A DNA stretch of 64,000 nt from Methanohalophilus euhalobius (GCF_900215215.1 NZ_OBDR01000003.1:1-64000), one strand, 5' to 3'; counted from the first letter of the stretch, positions 34,045-43,427 are shown. The notes: a model not told the origin generated them from the letters alone. Made by a program: numbers and translations.

Positions 34045-35261
34045 TCACTGGGTCCGCAGGGCTTCCACGGGATCGAGTTTCGAGGCTTTGTTGGCAGGAT
34101 AGAGACCAGCAACCAATCCTATGGCCAGGGCAACCAGGAAACCCACAACAATGAGATAGAATGGGAAAATATAAGGTAAATCCAAAAAGTAACCTACACC
34201 ATAGGAAGCAGCAATACCCAAAACTGTACCCAGTATGCCACCAATAGCACTCAGAACCACCGATTCTATAAGGAACAGGGTCAGTATATTCGCACGGGCA
34301 AAAAACCCAGGGACTTGAGCAAGCCCACTTCCTTTGTCCTTTCAGTCACGCTTACAAGCATAATATTCATAATACCTATCGAGCCCACCACCAGGGCAAT
34401 CAGTGCTACAGAGGTCAGCAGGGTTGTCAGGGCACTGGAAAGCTGATTCAGGTTATCCAGGATATCCGTCTGGTTGAAGATCGAATAGGGTTTGGCATCC
34501 TCGTTATCAATATCCCTGCTGGGTACTCCCACCGAACGGGCAAGGTTTTCATCCACATCATCGGTAACCCTATCCAGGATTTCGAGAGAATCCGCTTTAA
34601 TGAAAAATCCCCCTATATCATCCCTGTGCTGCATCTGTTGCATGACAGCAAGAGGAATAAAAACACGTCCTGCAGGATCCACTTCAGGAGATACGAAGGA
34701 GGCATCCGGGTCCTGTATGATACCCTTTACACGAAACGTCCCTGTACTCATCCCTCCATCCACATTTCTTATACTGATATTTATAAAATTCTTGACAGAT
34801 AGATTCCGGTCAAACTTATCATAGGCCACATCCGAACCGATTACAGCCACGTTCCTGTCCTGACTGGTCAGAAACTGGCCGTGTTCCATATTTATGTTCC
34901 CCACTTTCTCATAATCGGGAAGGACCCCACTGACAGTTGCGGTACGCTCCGCTGATTGGTACTTCAGGGTCGCTGATTGCTGGTTAAGTGGGGAGACAGC
35001 AGCAACACCATTGGTATTTTCAACCACATTGAACTGGGAATCTCCGAATACATTGTTTTTCTGGGTGAATATAACGATAAAATTAGTACCCGATGCTCCT
35101 ATTTCTTCTTCGAAGTACTGCCCGAAACTGGTCCCCATGGATATGTTGGCAATTACAGCGGCCACCCCTATGATAATACCCAGGGTAGTCAGGGCAGAGC
35201 GCAATTTCGCACTACCTATGCTGGCAAAAGCTAACTTTACCGCCTCTGAAAGCCTGACCAT
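34045..35261 (-). pseudogene. MacB-type ABC transporter permease, frameshifted
   Basis: Two reading frames make one permease of about 405 aa. The first (35261 to about 34305) has the N-terminal helix (SIGSAKLRSALTTLGIIIGVAAVI), a MacB periplasmic core domain, then NIMLVSVTERTKEVGLLKSLGF. The second (34260 to 34045) gives the last two helices and the closing signature VAGLYPANKASKLDPVEAL. The switch lies in a run of six T (minus strand) at about 34301-34306; seven would restore frame. No ATP-binding subunit gene is adjacent. It could be a recent mutation or a sequence error. Confidence 0.85.
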
Positions 35262-35347
35262 AAGAGATTACCTGATCATTCCTTAGGATTCCATTTTCTG
35301 CGATACATATAGACAGCAACGACCAGCAGGACAAGCCCCAACAGTTA

Positions 35348-35440
35348 CTAACCATCCTTGCTGTATTCGTACTCAACCTCATTGCAGGGGTGTATCCTGC
35401 AAGCAGAGCTGCAAAAATGGACCCTGTAGAAAAGCAATAG
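35348..35440 (+). pseudogene. C-terminal scrap of another MacB-type permease
   Basis: Thirty codons before a TAG read LTILAVFVLNLIAGVYPASR then AAKMDPVEKQ, the end signature of MacB/FtsX-type permeases. No upstream sequence of the gene is present on this strand. It faces the broken permease at 34045-35261, so permease genes here have been deleted and rearranged. Confidence 0.7.
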
Positions 35441-35503
35441 CAACACATTAAGCATAAGAACAGGGGAAAAGTGTATATACGAGACTTACATAAGGGTGTA
35501 TAG

Positions 35504-35555
35504 ATGAGCGGGTTTTAATCCCTTTTTTAGTACCCCCACTCCCCAGCCCGCTCAT
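35504..35555. repeat. Inverted repeat, 9-bp stem
   Basis: ATGAGCGGG at 35504-35512 and CCCGCTCAT at 35547-35555 are perfect complements around a 34-nt loop that is itself rich in C (one strand) and includes a T6 run. It lies in the 400-bp gap between the permease remnants and cofD, about 110 bp past the cofD stop. It could be a transcript-end structure or a mobile-element end. The rest of this gap (35441-35666) holds nothing else that I can support. Confidence 0.45.
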
Positions 35556-35666
35556 ACCACCCCCATTAAGGTAAGCAAGCATTTTAGTATAGTAAATGAT
35601 AGGGAATGTTAACATATATACTCTTTGCTTCTGAATTTTAAGCATGTTTAAAATTTTCAAGCACAA

Positions 35667-36590
35667 TTATTCCAGGGACTCAAACAGATTCCTTACATAA
35701 CCTGCCAATTGTATACTTATATCTACAGAAGACATCATAGTATCAGCCTTTACTATACTGCAATCCATATTTTCAAAAGAATTACAAACCTGTGGATCAC
35801 GGATATCTGTTACAAACACATCCAGAAAGTCATGATAGCACCTTGCAACTTCATTTGAAGAAATACCGTAACCACATGCTTTCATAAGTTTACCAGCAGG
35901 ACCGCTAACAGGTTCATTCCCGATAATAGGACTGATTGCAACCACATTTTTACTTTTAAGGATTTCAGGCATTCCAGCAAGGGATATGATGGGCCCTATG
36001 CTTGTAATCGGATTGCTGGGTCCAATCAGGACATTGCTATCTTCCCGTAGTTTTTCCAGCACAGCAGGGGATATAGAAGCTTCACCGATCCCAACCATCT
36101 TAACTTCAAGTACATCGGGTTTGCCCTGATGCTTAATCCAGAAATCCTGGTAATGCATCCAGCCCTGGGGTGTGCGGATGATGGTGGATACCGGATCATC
36201 TGACATCGGCAGGATGTTGGCCTTGATACCAAAACTTGAACAAAGGTTTACAATTGCTTCAGTCAGGGTAGCTCCGTTGCGAATCATTTCAGATCTCATG
36301 ATATGCGTGGCCCGATCCCGGTCCCCAAGCATCATCTTTTCATCATAACCACAATCCTTCATAGCATTGAAAGTGCGGAATGTATCACCTGCAATACCCC
36401 ACCATTTATCGCGATCTATCATACCGGCAAAAAGGTAGAGTACTGTATCAATATCCGGTGTTACAAGATTACCCGATACCCACAGGTCTTCCGCGGTATT
36501 CACGACAACTGTAATTTCTTCTTCGTCCATTGTCCGCATCAGGCCATCAAGGAACTTGGGGGTGCCGGTTCCACCGGAAAATATTATCAC
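35667..36590 (-). CDS. cofD: 2-phospho-L-lactate transferase (CofD), coenzyme F420 biosynthesis
   Basis: 307 aa, full length. N-terminal SGGTGTPKFLDGL phosphate-binding loop, VVVNTAEDLWVSGN, TPDIDTVLYLFAGMID, GDRDRATHIMRSEM and IGPSNPITSIGPIISL are CofD signatures. It joins the activated phospholactate/phosphoenolpyruvate moiety to Fo in making F420, the hydride carrier of methanogenesis. Single gene; divergent from the HD phosphohydrolase with a 74-bp shared upstream region. Confidence 0.96.
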   Translation of the reverse strand: MIIFSGGTGTPKFLDGLMRTMDEEEITVVVNTAEDLWVSGNLVTPDIDTVLYLFAGMIDRDKWWGIAGDTFRTFNAMKDCGYDEKMMLGDRDRATHIMRSEMIRNGATLTEAIVNLCSSFGIKANILPMSDDPVSTIIRTPQGWMHYQDFWIKHQGKPDVLEVKMVGIGEASISPAVLEKLREDSNVLIGPSNPITSIGPIISLAGMPEILKSKNVVAISPIIGNEPVSGPAGKLMKACGYGISSNEVARCYHDFLDVFVTDIRDPQVCNSFENMDCSIVKADTMMSSVDISIQLAGYVRNLFESLE

Positions 36591-36664
36591 GATATTACCT
36601 CAATTTACTACCAAAATCACAACAAATCACAACATCATTATAATATGAACGGTTATTTAAAAAC

Positions 36665-37861
36665 ATGAAGGTCATGAGGGACCCCGTACACGGTCATGTC
36701 GAACTTGACGAACTTGCAGTATCCCTTATGGATACACCCCGCATGCAGCGTCTCAGGAGGATACGCCAGCTAGGACTTTCCAACCTGGTATATCCGGGTG
36801 CCAACCATACTCGTTTTGAACATTCACTGGGTGCACATCACCTGGCTACAACCCTTGCGGGAGAAATAGATTCAGTACAACAATCTGAAATCGATGAACT
36901 CAGGGTTGCTGCAATGTTGCATGATATAGGACACGGACCCCTTTCCCATGTGACAGAAGGCATCATCAAAAAATACACCCGCAGGGAGCATGAAGATGTA
37001 AAACACCTGCTGCGCAAAGGAGATATAGCAGAAGTTTGCAGTGATGCCGGCCTCAACATATCCAGGATCGCAGACCACATCCTGGGCAAAACCTCCCTCG
37101 GACAGATTATAAACAGTGAGATTGATGTTGACCGCATGGATTACCTCATTCGTGATGCACATTACACTGGCGTTGCATACGGTCTTGTAGATCATAGCCG
37201 CCTGATCCATAAAATGCAATTCTATGAAGATAAACTGGTTGTAACAGAAGGTGGACTCAATGCAGCCGAATCCCTGCTTGTATCACGTTTTTTAATGCAT
37301 CCTTCGGTATATTTCCATCATGTGACACGCATCTCAGAAACAATGATAACAAGAGGCATCGAATATTTGATAGAGCAGGAGAAACTCGATCCCTCCAGCC
37401 TTCAGGATATGGATGATTACCGCCTGTTTGAAACCATGCGCCAGGATGGTGGTTACGCCGGGGAGATGATCAACAGGATTGATGAGAGAAAACTGTACAA
37501 ACGTGCCCTTTATGTAGGGTTTGATGACGTTGATGAGAAGGTTTTGGGCTATCGCAAATCCATCCAGAGGGTGGAAAAAGAAATAGCAGAAGAGGTGGGA
37601 ATTGATGAAGAAGAAGTCCTCATAGATATTCCGAAATTGCCCCGTATAGAGGAAATGAAAGCATTGATCAAGGTCAACGGAAAGAAAATGACCCTTGATA
37701 AAGCCTCCCATCTTGTAGCAACTCTTGAAAAAGCACACCGTGATAACTGGAAGCTTGGGGTTTATACCCCCAGGGAACACAGGGAGAGTGTGAAGAAAAT
37801 AGCAACCGATTTTTTCGAGGTTAAAAAACAGACCCGACAATACAAGTTAACGGATATATAA
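36665..37861 (+). CDS. HD-domain phosphohydrolase (dGTPase-like, COG1078)
   Basis: 398 aa. HD-domain metal ligands visible as FEHSLGAHHLA (His), MLHDIGHGPLSH (HD pair) and later DVDRMDYLIRDA. The N-terminus VMRDPVHGHVELDEL is the family opening. Relatives are dNTP triphosphohydrolases of the SAMHD1 type or nucleotide hydrolases; the substrate here is unknown. Start ATG at 36665; it is followed by the LpdD-like gene 10 nt downstream. Confidence 0.9.
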   Translation: MKVMRDPVHGHVELDELAVSLMDTPRMQRLRRIRQLGLSNLVYPGANHTRFEHSLGAHHLATTLAGEIDSVQQSEIDELRVAAMLHDIGHGPLSHVTEGIIKKYTRREHEDVKHLLRKGDIAEVCSDAGLNISRIADHILGKTSLGQIINSEIDVDRMDYLIRDAHYTGVAYGLVDHSRLIHKMQFYEDKLVVTEGGLNAAESLLVSRFLMHPSVYFHHVTRISETMITRGIEYLIEQEKLDPSSLQDMDDYRLFETMRQDGGYAGEMINRIDERKLYKRALYVGFDDVDEKVLGYRKSIQRVEKEIAEEVGIDEEEVLIDIPKLPRIEEMKALIKVNGKKMTLDKASHLVATLEKAHRDNWKLGVYTPREHRESVKKIATDFFEVKKQTRQYKLTDI

Positions 37862-37871
37862 GGCGATATAA

Positions 37872-38207
37872 GTGGAAGTAATTGAAAAAAAAACTGGGAA
37901 AAGGAAACTTTTTCTTAGATGGCGCATTATTGGAGACAGTTTGCTTGTAACACTTACGGGCGGCGATGAGCATATAGGAGCAGTTGCTGTGGGTAATTCT
38001 GGTGCGTCCTCGGTCATTACCCTGCCCGGACACAGGGATGATGAAATTGCACACAGACAGGCAGGCCGCATTAACAGGAAAACCGGCAAGGATACTGTTT
38101 TCCTTGTGGGGATACATTTCAACAACATACAACCTGATGAGGTCAGGAAAATATGCGATACCGCAGAACTCATGGTTGACGAACTTATAGATATAATTGA
38201 GGAATAA
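37872..38207 (+). CDS. LpdD-like prenylated-flavin chaperone
   Basis: 111 aa from a GTG start at 37872. It contains GDSLLVTLTGGDEHIGAVAVG and LPGHRDDEIAHRQAGRI, matching LpdD-type proteins that help UbiD-family decarboxylases take up prenyl-FMN. It precedes ubiX with a two-base junction, which supports that role. No ubiD gene is in the window. Confidence 0.8.
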   Translation: MEVIEKKTGKRKLFLRWRIIGDSLLVTLTGGDEHIGAVAVGNSGASSVITLPGHRDDEIAHRQAGRINRKTGKDTVFLVGIHFNNIQPDEVRKICDTAELMVDELIDIIEE

Positions 38208-38208
38208 T

Positions 38209-38772
38209 ATGGAAGTTGTAGTGGGAATCAGTGGGGCCTCCGGGGCACAGTACGGAATCAGGCTACTTGAAATATTTGCAGAAAAGGGAATTTATACACA
38301 CCTTGTAATAACCTCTGCAGCCAGGCAAATAATAAATATAGAAACAAACTGGAATATCGAAGAGGTGGAAAAACTTGCCTGTGAGGTACACGAGGAAAAA
38401 GATTTTACTGCTTCTGTAGCAAGCGGATCGCATCCTTACAATGCTTTGATAATAGCCCCCTGCAGCATGAAAACTGCTGCTTCCATTGCACACGGAATCT
38501 CAGATAATCTCCTTACAAGGGCTGCTGATGTCTGCCTCAAGGAAGGCAGGAATGTTATCCTGATGGTGCGGGAGACTCCTTTCAGCCGAATCCATCTGGA
38601 AAACCTGCTCAAACTCAAGGAATCCGGCACCCAGGTTTTGCCTGCATGTCCTGCATTCTACAACAAACCGCAATCAATAGACGACTTAATTGATTTCATG
38701 GCCGGGCGGGTGCTGGATCTTCTGAATATTGATAATGACGTATATCCCAGGTGGGAAGGAGACAGCAACTGA
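38209..38772 (+). CDS. ubiX: Flavin prenyltransferase UbiX
   Basis: 187 aa from ATG 38209. Signature sequences: VVGISGASGAQYGIRLLE (FMN-binding Rossmann opening), ASGSHPYNALIIAPCSMKT, and LMVRETPFSRIHLENLL. It prenylates FMN with dimethylallyl phosphate to make the UbiD cofactor. Coupled to the LpdD-like gene upstream. A four-codon upstream extension beginning with TTG is not needed. Confidence 0.95.
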   Translation: MEVVVGISGASGAQYGIRLLEIFAEKGIYTHLVITSAARQIINIETNWNIEEVEKLACEVHEEKDFTASVASGSHPYNALIIAPCSMKTAASIAHGISDNLLTRAADVCLKEGRNVILMVRETPFSRIHLENLLKLKESGTQVLPACPAFYNKPQSIDDLIDFMAGRVLDLLNIDNDVYPRWEGDSN

Positions 38773-38857
38773 ACTAATTTTCACCCTCTTCTGCGCCCTT
38801 CAATAGTTAGATATATCTAGGAGAAGTGCATTTAGGGGGGATGCCCTTATATCATGT

Positions 38858-38935
38858 GGGATAGTAGGGTAGCCTGGCCGATCCTCGAGCGTTTGGGACG
38901 CTTGGACTGCGGTTCAAATCCGCGCTATCCCACCA
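38858..38935 (+). tRNA. tRNA-Pro(TGG)
   Basis: Acceptor GGGATAG/CTATCCC, anticodon arm GAGCG-TTTGGGA-CGCTT with anticodon TGG, T-arm GCGGTTCAAATCCGC, discriminator A, and encoded CCA at 38933-38935. No intron. A TATA-like TTAGATATATCT lies about 45 bp upstream. Confidence 0.95.
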
Positions 38936-39000
38936 TTATTCTTCATCTAACTACTAATTTTAACGAATATTTTATAAACCAGCCTGACGTGGGAAAAACT

Positions 39001-39276
39001 ATGGCTGCCAAGAAGGTTAGATTGTTTGCCAATGTCAGGGAAAAGGCCGGAACTTCTGAAGTAGAGGTCAACGGCGATACCGTTTCTGAGATATTGGATG
39101 AAATAATTGCAAAATACCCGAATCTTGAGGAACTTATATTTGAAGATGGCAAAAAACTCAGAGGATATATAAACATCCTGATCAACGGGGAAAATATCCA
39201 GCATCTTGAAGGTACAGACACAGCGATTACAGAAAAAGATGAAGTCGCCATATTCCCCCCGGTTTCCGGTGGATAA
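39001..39276 (+). CDS. Ubiquitin-like small modifier / MoaD-ThiS family protein
   Basis: 91 aa from ATG 39001. Beta-grasp fold pattern (KVRLFANVREKAGTSEVEV, SEILDEIIAKYPNLEELI, GYINILINGENI) and the C-terminal PPVSGG, whose diglycine is adenylated and thiocarboxylated. It can serve as a sulfur carrier (MoaD-like) or as an archaeal protein modifier (SAMP); sequence alone does not decide. A moaB gene is 2 kb away, but other MoCo genes are absent. Confidence 0.88.
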   Translation: MAAKKVRLFANVREKAGTSEVEVNGDTVSEILDEIIAKYPNLEELIFEDGKKLRGYINILINGENIQHLEGTDTAITEKDEVAIFPPVSGG

Positions 39277-39298
39277 ATAAAAATGGTGGGACAATCCC

Positions 39299-39667
39299 AT
39301 GGAATACCGGGATGTTACCAATCTCTTTTTAATAGGAACCGGTGGATTCCTGGGAGCGGTATGCAGATATGGCACGTTCACCATAATACCCGGTACCCGG
39401 GGAACACTGGTTGTGAACGTGGTGGGAAGTTTCCTGCTGGGATTGTTACTGTTCTACTCTGACTATATCGGTTACCTGACCCCACGCATCCGAATGTTTG
39501 CAGGCATCGGGTTTTTAGGCGCATTCACCACATTCTCCACATTCATTGTACAGACCGTGCAAATGCAGCCTGTATACGGGTTTGCAAACATGATGATAAA
39601 TCTGCTACCCGGCTTATTTGCAATCTTTCTTGCAAGAAGCCTGATAATATACATCGGAGGCAGGTGA
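39299..39667 (+). CDS. crcB: Fluoride channel subunit CrcB/Fluc (first copy)
   Basis: 122 aa, four helices. GTGGFLGAVCRYGTF, GTLVVNVVGSFLLG and GFLGAFTTFSTF are Fluc signatures (Asn, and the TTFSTF stretch lining the pore). The next gene is a second crcB with a one-base gap, so the channel is probably a heterodimer, as in other organisms with paired genes. Confidence 0.95.
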   Translation: MEYRDVTNLFLIGTGGFLGAVCRYGTFTIIPGTRGTLVVNVVGSFLLGLLLFYSDYIGYLTPRIRMFAGIGFLGAFTTFSTFIVQTVQMQPVYGFANMMINLLPGLFAIFLARSLIIYIGGR

Positions 39668-39668
39668 A

Positions 39669-40025
39669 ATGGATCCGACAGGCTATTTACTTGTTGGCAT
39701 CGGTGGGTTTATCGGTGCAACACTCAGGTATATAGTCGCGGGAATGACCCCTAAAAGGGGAAATGTACCTACAGGTACACTCACAGTAAACATAATTGGT
39801 ACAACAATACTCTCATATCTTACATATTCCCATTCCCTGCAGCATCTTTACCTGTTGAATATAGGTATTCTGGGTTCATTCACCACTTTTTCCACTTTTG
39901 CTTATGAATCATTTGCACTCCTGGAACAACAGACAAACCGGAGTTTTCTTACAAATATAATGCTTAACTGCATGTTCTGCATTGTCGGTGCCGGACTCGG
40001 GCAGTTAATGGCAAACCTAATTTAA
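39669..40025 (+). CDS. crcB: Fluoride channel subunit CrcB/Fluc (second copy)
   Basis: 118 aa, four helices, with GIGGFIGATLRYIVAG, GTLTVNIIGTTILSYL and GILGSFTTFSTFAYE. It differs clearly from the first copy, which fits two specialised halves of a dual-topology channel rather than a recent duplication. Followed by a DUF190 gene 30 bp on. Confidence 0.95.
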   Translation: MDPTGYLLVGIGGFIGATLRYIVAGMTPKRGNVPTGTLTVNIIGTTILSYLTYSHSLQHLYLLNIGILGSFTTFSTFAYESFALLEQQTNRSFLTNIMLNCMFCIVGAGLGQLMANLI

Positions 40026-40055
40026 AAATAGAATTGAACAAAGAAAGGGGACCAT

Positions 40056-40379
40056 ATGCAATCCAAAATACTGACAATTTATCTTAGTGAAAATGATACA
40101 TACAAAGGTAAAAGTGCCCATCAAGCCATCATCGAGTTCTTGCTTGAAAATGATGTTGCCGGTGCCACCGCAATCAAGGGAATCGAGGGATATGGAGTAC
40201 ACAGTGTAATCCATAAAGCAAGTATCCTCAGGCTTGGAATGGACCTCCCAATCATAGTACAGGCCGTGGATGAAGAAGAAAAGTTGCGTAACACCCTGCC
40301 CGAACTCAAGAAAATGGTTCCTGATGAACTCATTGTGATGCAGGATGTGGAAATCCTGGCAGGGCATAAAATGGATTAA
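40056..40379 (+). CDS. DUF190 family protein
   Basis: 107 aa. ILTIYLSENDTYKGKSAHQAIIEFL and AIKGIEGYGVHSVIHKASILRL are the DUF190 core, a PII-like ferredoxin fold. The family is commonly next to crcB genes, as here, and is presumed to modulate fluoride export. It ends directly against the end of the convergent YhbY gene. Confidence 0.9.
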   Translation: MQSKILTIYLSENDTYKGKSAHQAIIEFLLENDVAGATAIKGIEGYGVHSVIHKASILRLGMDLPIIVQAVDEEEKLRNTLPELKKMVPDELIVMQDVEILAGHKMD

Positions 40380-40637
40380 TTACCTGTAGAGGACTATCGC
40401 CCTTCCACGCACATCTATCAGGGTAGTGGATGTAAGAGAGGCCAGTTCCTCTGCAATTGAATCCATACTTTCACCGGGAAAACTTTTGAGGATTTTTACC
40501 TTGACAAGATGATTGGCTTTAATTTGTTTTTTCAATTCAGTTACAACCGCATCATCAATTCCCTTTTTACCCAGAGTAAGAATGGGTTTCAGGTGAGTTG
40601 CTTCTGACCTAAATTTCCTTATTTTATCCTTATCCAT
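40380..40637 (-). CDS. YhbY/CRM-domain RNA-binding protein
   Basis: 85 aa from ATG 40637 (MDKDKIRKFRSEATHLKP). The CRM fold is seen in ILTLGKKGIDDAVVTELKKQIKANHLVKVKIL (GKKG loop) and the closing DVRGRAIVLYR. These proteins bind rRNA and act in large-subunit assembly. A ten-codon upstream extension exists but lacks support. Confidence 0.92.
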   Translation of the reverse strand: MDKDKIRKFRSEATHLKPILTLGKKGIDDAVVTELKKQIKANHLVKVKILKSFPGESMDSIAEELASLTSTTLIDVRGRAIVLYR

Positions 40638-40699
40638 CAAATAACACCTGCCTATAGGGACCTGCATGAAGTATATATAACTAACTTAAAGAAAAGCAT

Positions 40700-41407
40700 T
40701 CAGTCTTCCTTTATGCCCTGAATGGATATAGAACCATCTTCCACCAAATACTCAAACCAGGGAGTGGGTTTGGAAGATATGCCTACTGCACGTAGGTAAT
40801 GACTGCCGTTTTCTTCCTGCACCTCAATCATACCATCATAAAGTTGTTTTAAGGTAGCAATTGTACGGGAGTCATGCATCTGGTCTTCAACTACGAATAA
40901 ACCAAGCCCCTTTATGGCTTTGATTCTGCCTGTGAACACGTGCATGAAACGAAATACCGTCTGGATATTAGAGTACATGAGAATGGTGGAGACAGAATTA
41001 ATACAGAGAATATTATGGGATATTTGACGTTTCATCCAGAATTGTTCAAAAAACTGACTTATTCGAACACCTATACCTGTAAGATCCACAGGACTAGAAG
41101 CACGTTTTATGTTATCAGTATCATCAGCTGCCATCCCCAGCGTCTTTGTTACACAATCCACAATCCCTATGTTGGAGACAGGTAGGGTTTTGTCAAAGGA
41201 GGTGAACCATTCCAGGACATGTTCACCCGGTTCTCTTGTAGAGACTATGACCGAAGATTCTTGCCTTTTGAGACCATTTTTAAGAATGTGGTATGCAACA
41301 TCTTCCTTTCCACTCATAGGAGGACCTATTACCATCAGATTGCTTCCTCCACGGATTTCCCCGATAATATTATCCAGCTCTTCAATGCCCAGTGAATAGG
41401 ATGTCAT
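40700..41407 (-). CDS. RecA-superfamily ATPase, KaiC/RadA-like
   Basis: 235 aa. Opens SYSLGIEELDNIIG, typical of archaeal KaiC-like single-domain ATPases. The P-loop is GPPMSGKED, with Glu-Asp where Thr/Ser is usual, so ATP hydrolysis may be weak. Walker B region: ILCINSVSTILMYSN. Similar to methanogen proteins of unknown role that may sense or signal. It stands alone on the minus strand, 62 bp upstream of the YhbY gene. Confidence 0.8.
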   Translation of the reverse strand: MTSYSLGIEELDNIIGEIRGGSNLMVIGPPMSGKEDVAYHILKNGLKRQESSVIVSTREPGEHVLEWFTSFDKTLPVSNIGIVDCVTKTLGMAADDTDNIKRASSPVDLTGIGVRISQFFEQFWMKRQISHNILCINSVSTILMYSNIQTVFRFMHVFTGRIKAIKGLGLFVVEDQMHDSRTIATLKQLYDGMIEVQEENGSHYLRAVGISSKPTPWFEYLVEDGSISIQGIKED

Positions 41408-41489
41408 ATACTCCAGTTGAACTCTCTATTTTAATTTATTATATAAGGATAGCCCTTAATAACATTATTCCTGATAATACCCTCAGTTA

Positions 41490-42026
41490 TTACGATCTTG
41501 CATGTTTTACTATATGTCCGGCTTCAGGAATTACGATTTCCTCAACTGCAAGTTCCACTGCCTTTGGAGAACCAGGAAGGCAGAAAACTGCACAACCCTG
41601 TATGATACCTGCAGTTGCCCTGCTCAATATTGTGGCAGACCCTATCTGATCCAGACTTTTAAGACGGAAAAGTTCTCCGAATCCTTCAAGTTCTTTTTCA
41701 AATAATGGACAAAGGGCTTCTATGGTCACATCGCAAGCAGATAAGCCTGTGCCGCCGGTAGTGATCACAACATCGGCTCCATTAAAGATCGCTGACAGGA
41801 CTTCTTTTCTTATATCTGCGATATTATCTGCCACAAGCCTGTAGCACAATACATTGTGATGGGCAGCCCCTATAAGATCTGACATTCGTTGCCCCGAGAC
41901 ATCATCCGCAGCAGAGGGTGATTCTGTAGATCCATATGTATTAAAACGAGAAGTTGAGATGGTTACAAGACTAAAGGCATATACTTTATCAGTTCCTTTT
42001 TTATGCTCTTTGGTGCTGGAGCTCAT
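41490..42026 (-). CDS. moaB: Molybdenum cofactor protein MoaB (MPT adenylyltransferase-like)
   Basis: 178 aa from ATG 42026 (MSSSTKEHKK). Motifs VITTGGTGLSACDVTIEAL and IQGCAVFCLPGSPKAVELAV are the MoaB/MogA binding loops for molybdopterin. A longer frame to 42050 is possible. In methanogens it contributes to the Mo/W-pterin of formylmethanofuran dehydrogenase. The region between it and rpl10e (42051-42254) holds no further gene. Confidence 0.93.
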   Translation of the reverse strand: MSSSTKEHKKGTDKVYAFSLVTISTSRFNTYGSTESPSAADDVSGQRMSDLIGAAHHNVLCYRLVADNIADIRKEVLSAIFNGADVVITTGGTGLSACDVTIEALCPLFEKELEGFGELFRLKSLDQIGSATILSRATAGIIQGCAVFCLPGSPKAVELAVEEIVIPEAGHIVKHARS

Positions 42027-42254
42027 AAAAGAACATATAGAAAACTGCATATATTATAATTTCTGCTGCATACCCTTTACAAATACAACAAATGACCGAT
42101 AAGACTTATTAACTACCAGACAATATGGAGGGGCAATATAAGATAGTACACCATCCCATCAATACATTAAAATATGTAAATCTCAATAAGAAACCAAAAC
42201 TTTCGAGAATGGGATAATTCTACATCATTATCATTCCAAGGAGGCTTTTAGTCC

Positions 42255-42773
42255 ATGACAAGAAAACCAGCAAGTATGTACAGGAACATTAAACAGCGCT
42301 CATATACACGCAGAAAGTACATGGGTGGTGTTCCGGGAAGTCAGGTAATACACTACGACATGGGAAATAAGACCGCAGATTTTCAGGTCAAGATGTCACT
42401 TATATCTGAAGAGAAATGTCAGATGAGACATACAGCTCTTGAAGCAGCAAGGATATCAGCTAACAGACATATGCTTTCCAAAGTGGGCCGTATCAGTTAC
42501 CATTTCAAATTAAGAGTTTACCCCCACGAGGTTCTGAGAGAAAACAAACAGGCAACCGGTGCAGGTGCAGACCGTGTATCCAGTGGTATGAGAAAAGCAT
42601 TCGGAAAAGCTGTAGGTACTGCAGCAAGAGTCTCTGCCGGGCAGAAGATATTCACTGTTTCTGTCAATAAGAAGAACTTCAAGCATGCAAAAGCTGCACT
42701 TAAAAGAGCAGGACAGAAGCTTCCAACACCAATAAGAATTGTTGTTGATGAAGGCGCAGAGCTGGTACAATAA
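42255..42773 (+). CDS. rpl10e: Ribosomal protein L10e (uL16)
   Basis: 172 aa, complete. The N-terminus [21 protein letters not shown] and the tRNA-facing loop [23 protein letters not shown] are diagnostic. It starts a second translation cluster with the aIF2 beta gene 26 bp downstream; GGAGG lies 12 bp upstream of the ATG. Confidence 0.97.
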   Translation: MTRKPASMYRNIKQRSYTRRKYMGGVPGSQVIHYDMGNKTADFQVKMSLISEEKCQMRHTALEAARISANRHMLSKVGRISYHFKLRVYPHEVLRENKQATGAGADRVSSGMRKAFGKAVGTAARVSAGQKIFTVSVNKKNFKHAKAALKRAGQKLPTPIRIVVDEGAELVQ

Positions 42774-42799
42774 AACCAGCTTTTGAGGAGGGGACACTT

Positions 42800-43414
42800 A
42801 TGGAAGATTATGAATCCTTGCTTGACCAGGCAATGGAAAATCTACCGGAAACCGAAACAAGAGATGAAGAACGTTTTGTAATTCCGGAACCCAAGGTTTA
42901 TTTTGAGGGAAAAACAACGGTACTGGACAATTTTGCACAAATTAGAAGTGTCCTTAACCGTGATGCTGATCATCTGATGAAGTACCTCACAAGGGAACTG
43001 GGTACCGCCGGTAAGGTCGAAGGTGGCAAGGCCATATTTCAGGGGAAGTTCCCTGTCCAGGCTATCAAGTCCAACATAACTGCATATGCTGATGAATATG
43101 TCATATGTTCGGAATGCAACAGGCCAGATACGAAACTTGTGAAGGTTGACAGAGTCCTAATGATGAGATGTGCCGCATGTGGTGCGCACAGGCCTGTCAA
43201 GAAAAGGAAAGCCACTGCACCTACCCCTGAATCAGCCCTTGAAGAGGGGAAAGAATATGAAGTCAAGATTGATGCTGTTGGTTCCAAGGGAGACGGAATC
43301 GCCAAGATGGCAAAATTCACGATTTTCGTTCCTGGTACTGCCAAGGGCGATGTCTTAAAGATCAGGATCAAAAAAATCAGTGGAAACCTGGCTTTTGCAG
43401 AGAAGGCTAATTAA
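42800..43414 (+). CDS. aif2b: aIF2 beta subunit with C-terminal TRAM domain
   Basis: 204 aa. Residues 1-135 are a canonical aIF2 beta: helical start, core domain [22 protein letters not shown], and a C4 zinc ribbon CSECN..CAACG. Residues 145-200 ([40 protein letters not shown]) form a TRAM domain, an RNA-binding fold. This fusion is seen in Methanosarcinales. The stop lies 13 bp before the next gene. The role in initiation is established; why it carries TRAM is not. Confidence 0.93.
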   Translation: MEDYESLLDQAMENLPETETRDEERFVIPEPKVYFEGKTTVLDNFAQIRSVLNRDADHLMKYLTRELGTAGKVEGGKAIFQGKFPVQAIKSNITAYADEYVICSECNRPDTKLVKVDRVLMMRCAACGAHRPVKKRKATAPTPESALEEGKEYEVKIDAVGSKGDGIAKMAKFTIFVPGTAKGDVLKIRIKKISGNLAFAEKAN

Positions 43415-43427
43415 GGAGCAATACCCA

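Noticed and set aside
38854-39000. Longer start for the ubiquitin-like protein at 38854
   Set aside because: The upstream 49 codons read through the tRNA-Pro gene; the ATG at 39001 matches family length.
38773-39298. Fluoride riboswitch upstream of the crcB pair
   Set aside because: The region contains tRNA-Pro and a ubiquitin-like gene; I could not find the conserved fluoride-aptamer core or its pseudoknot.
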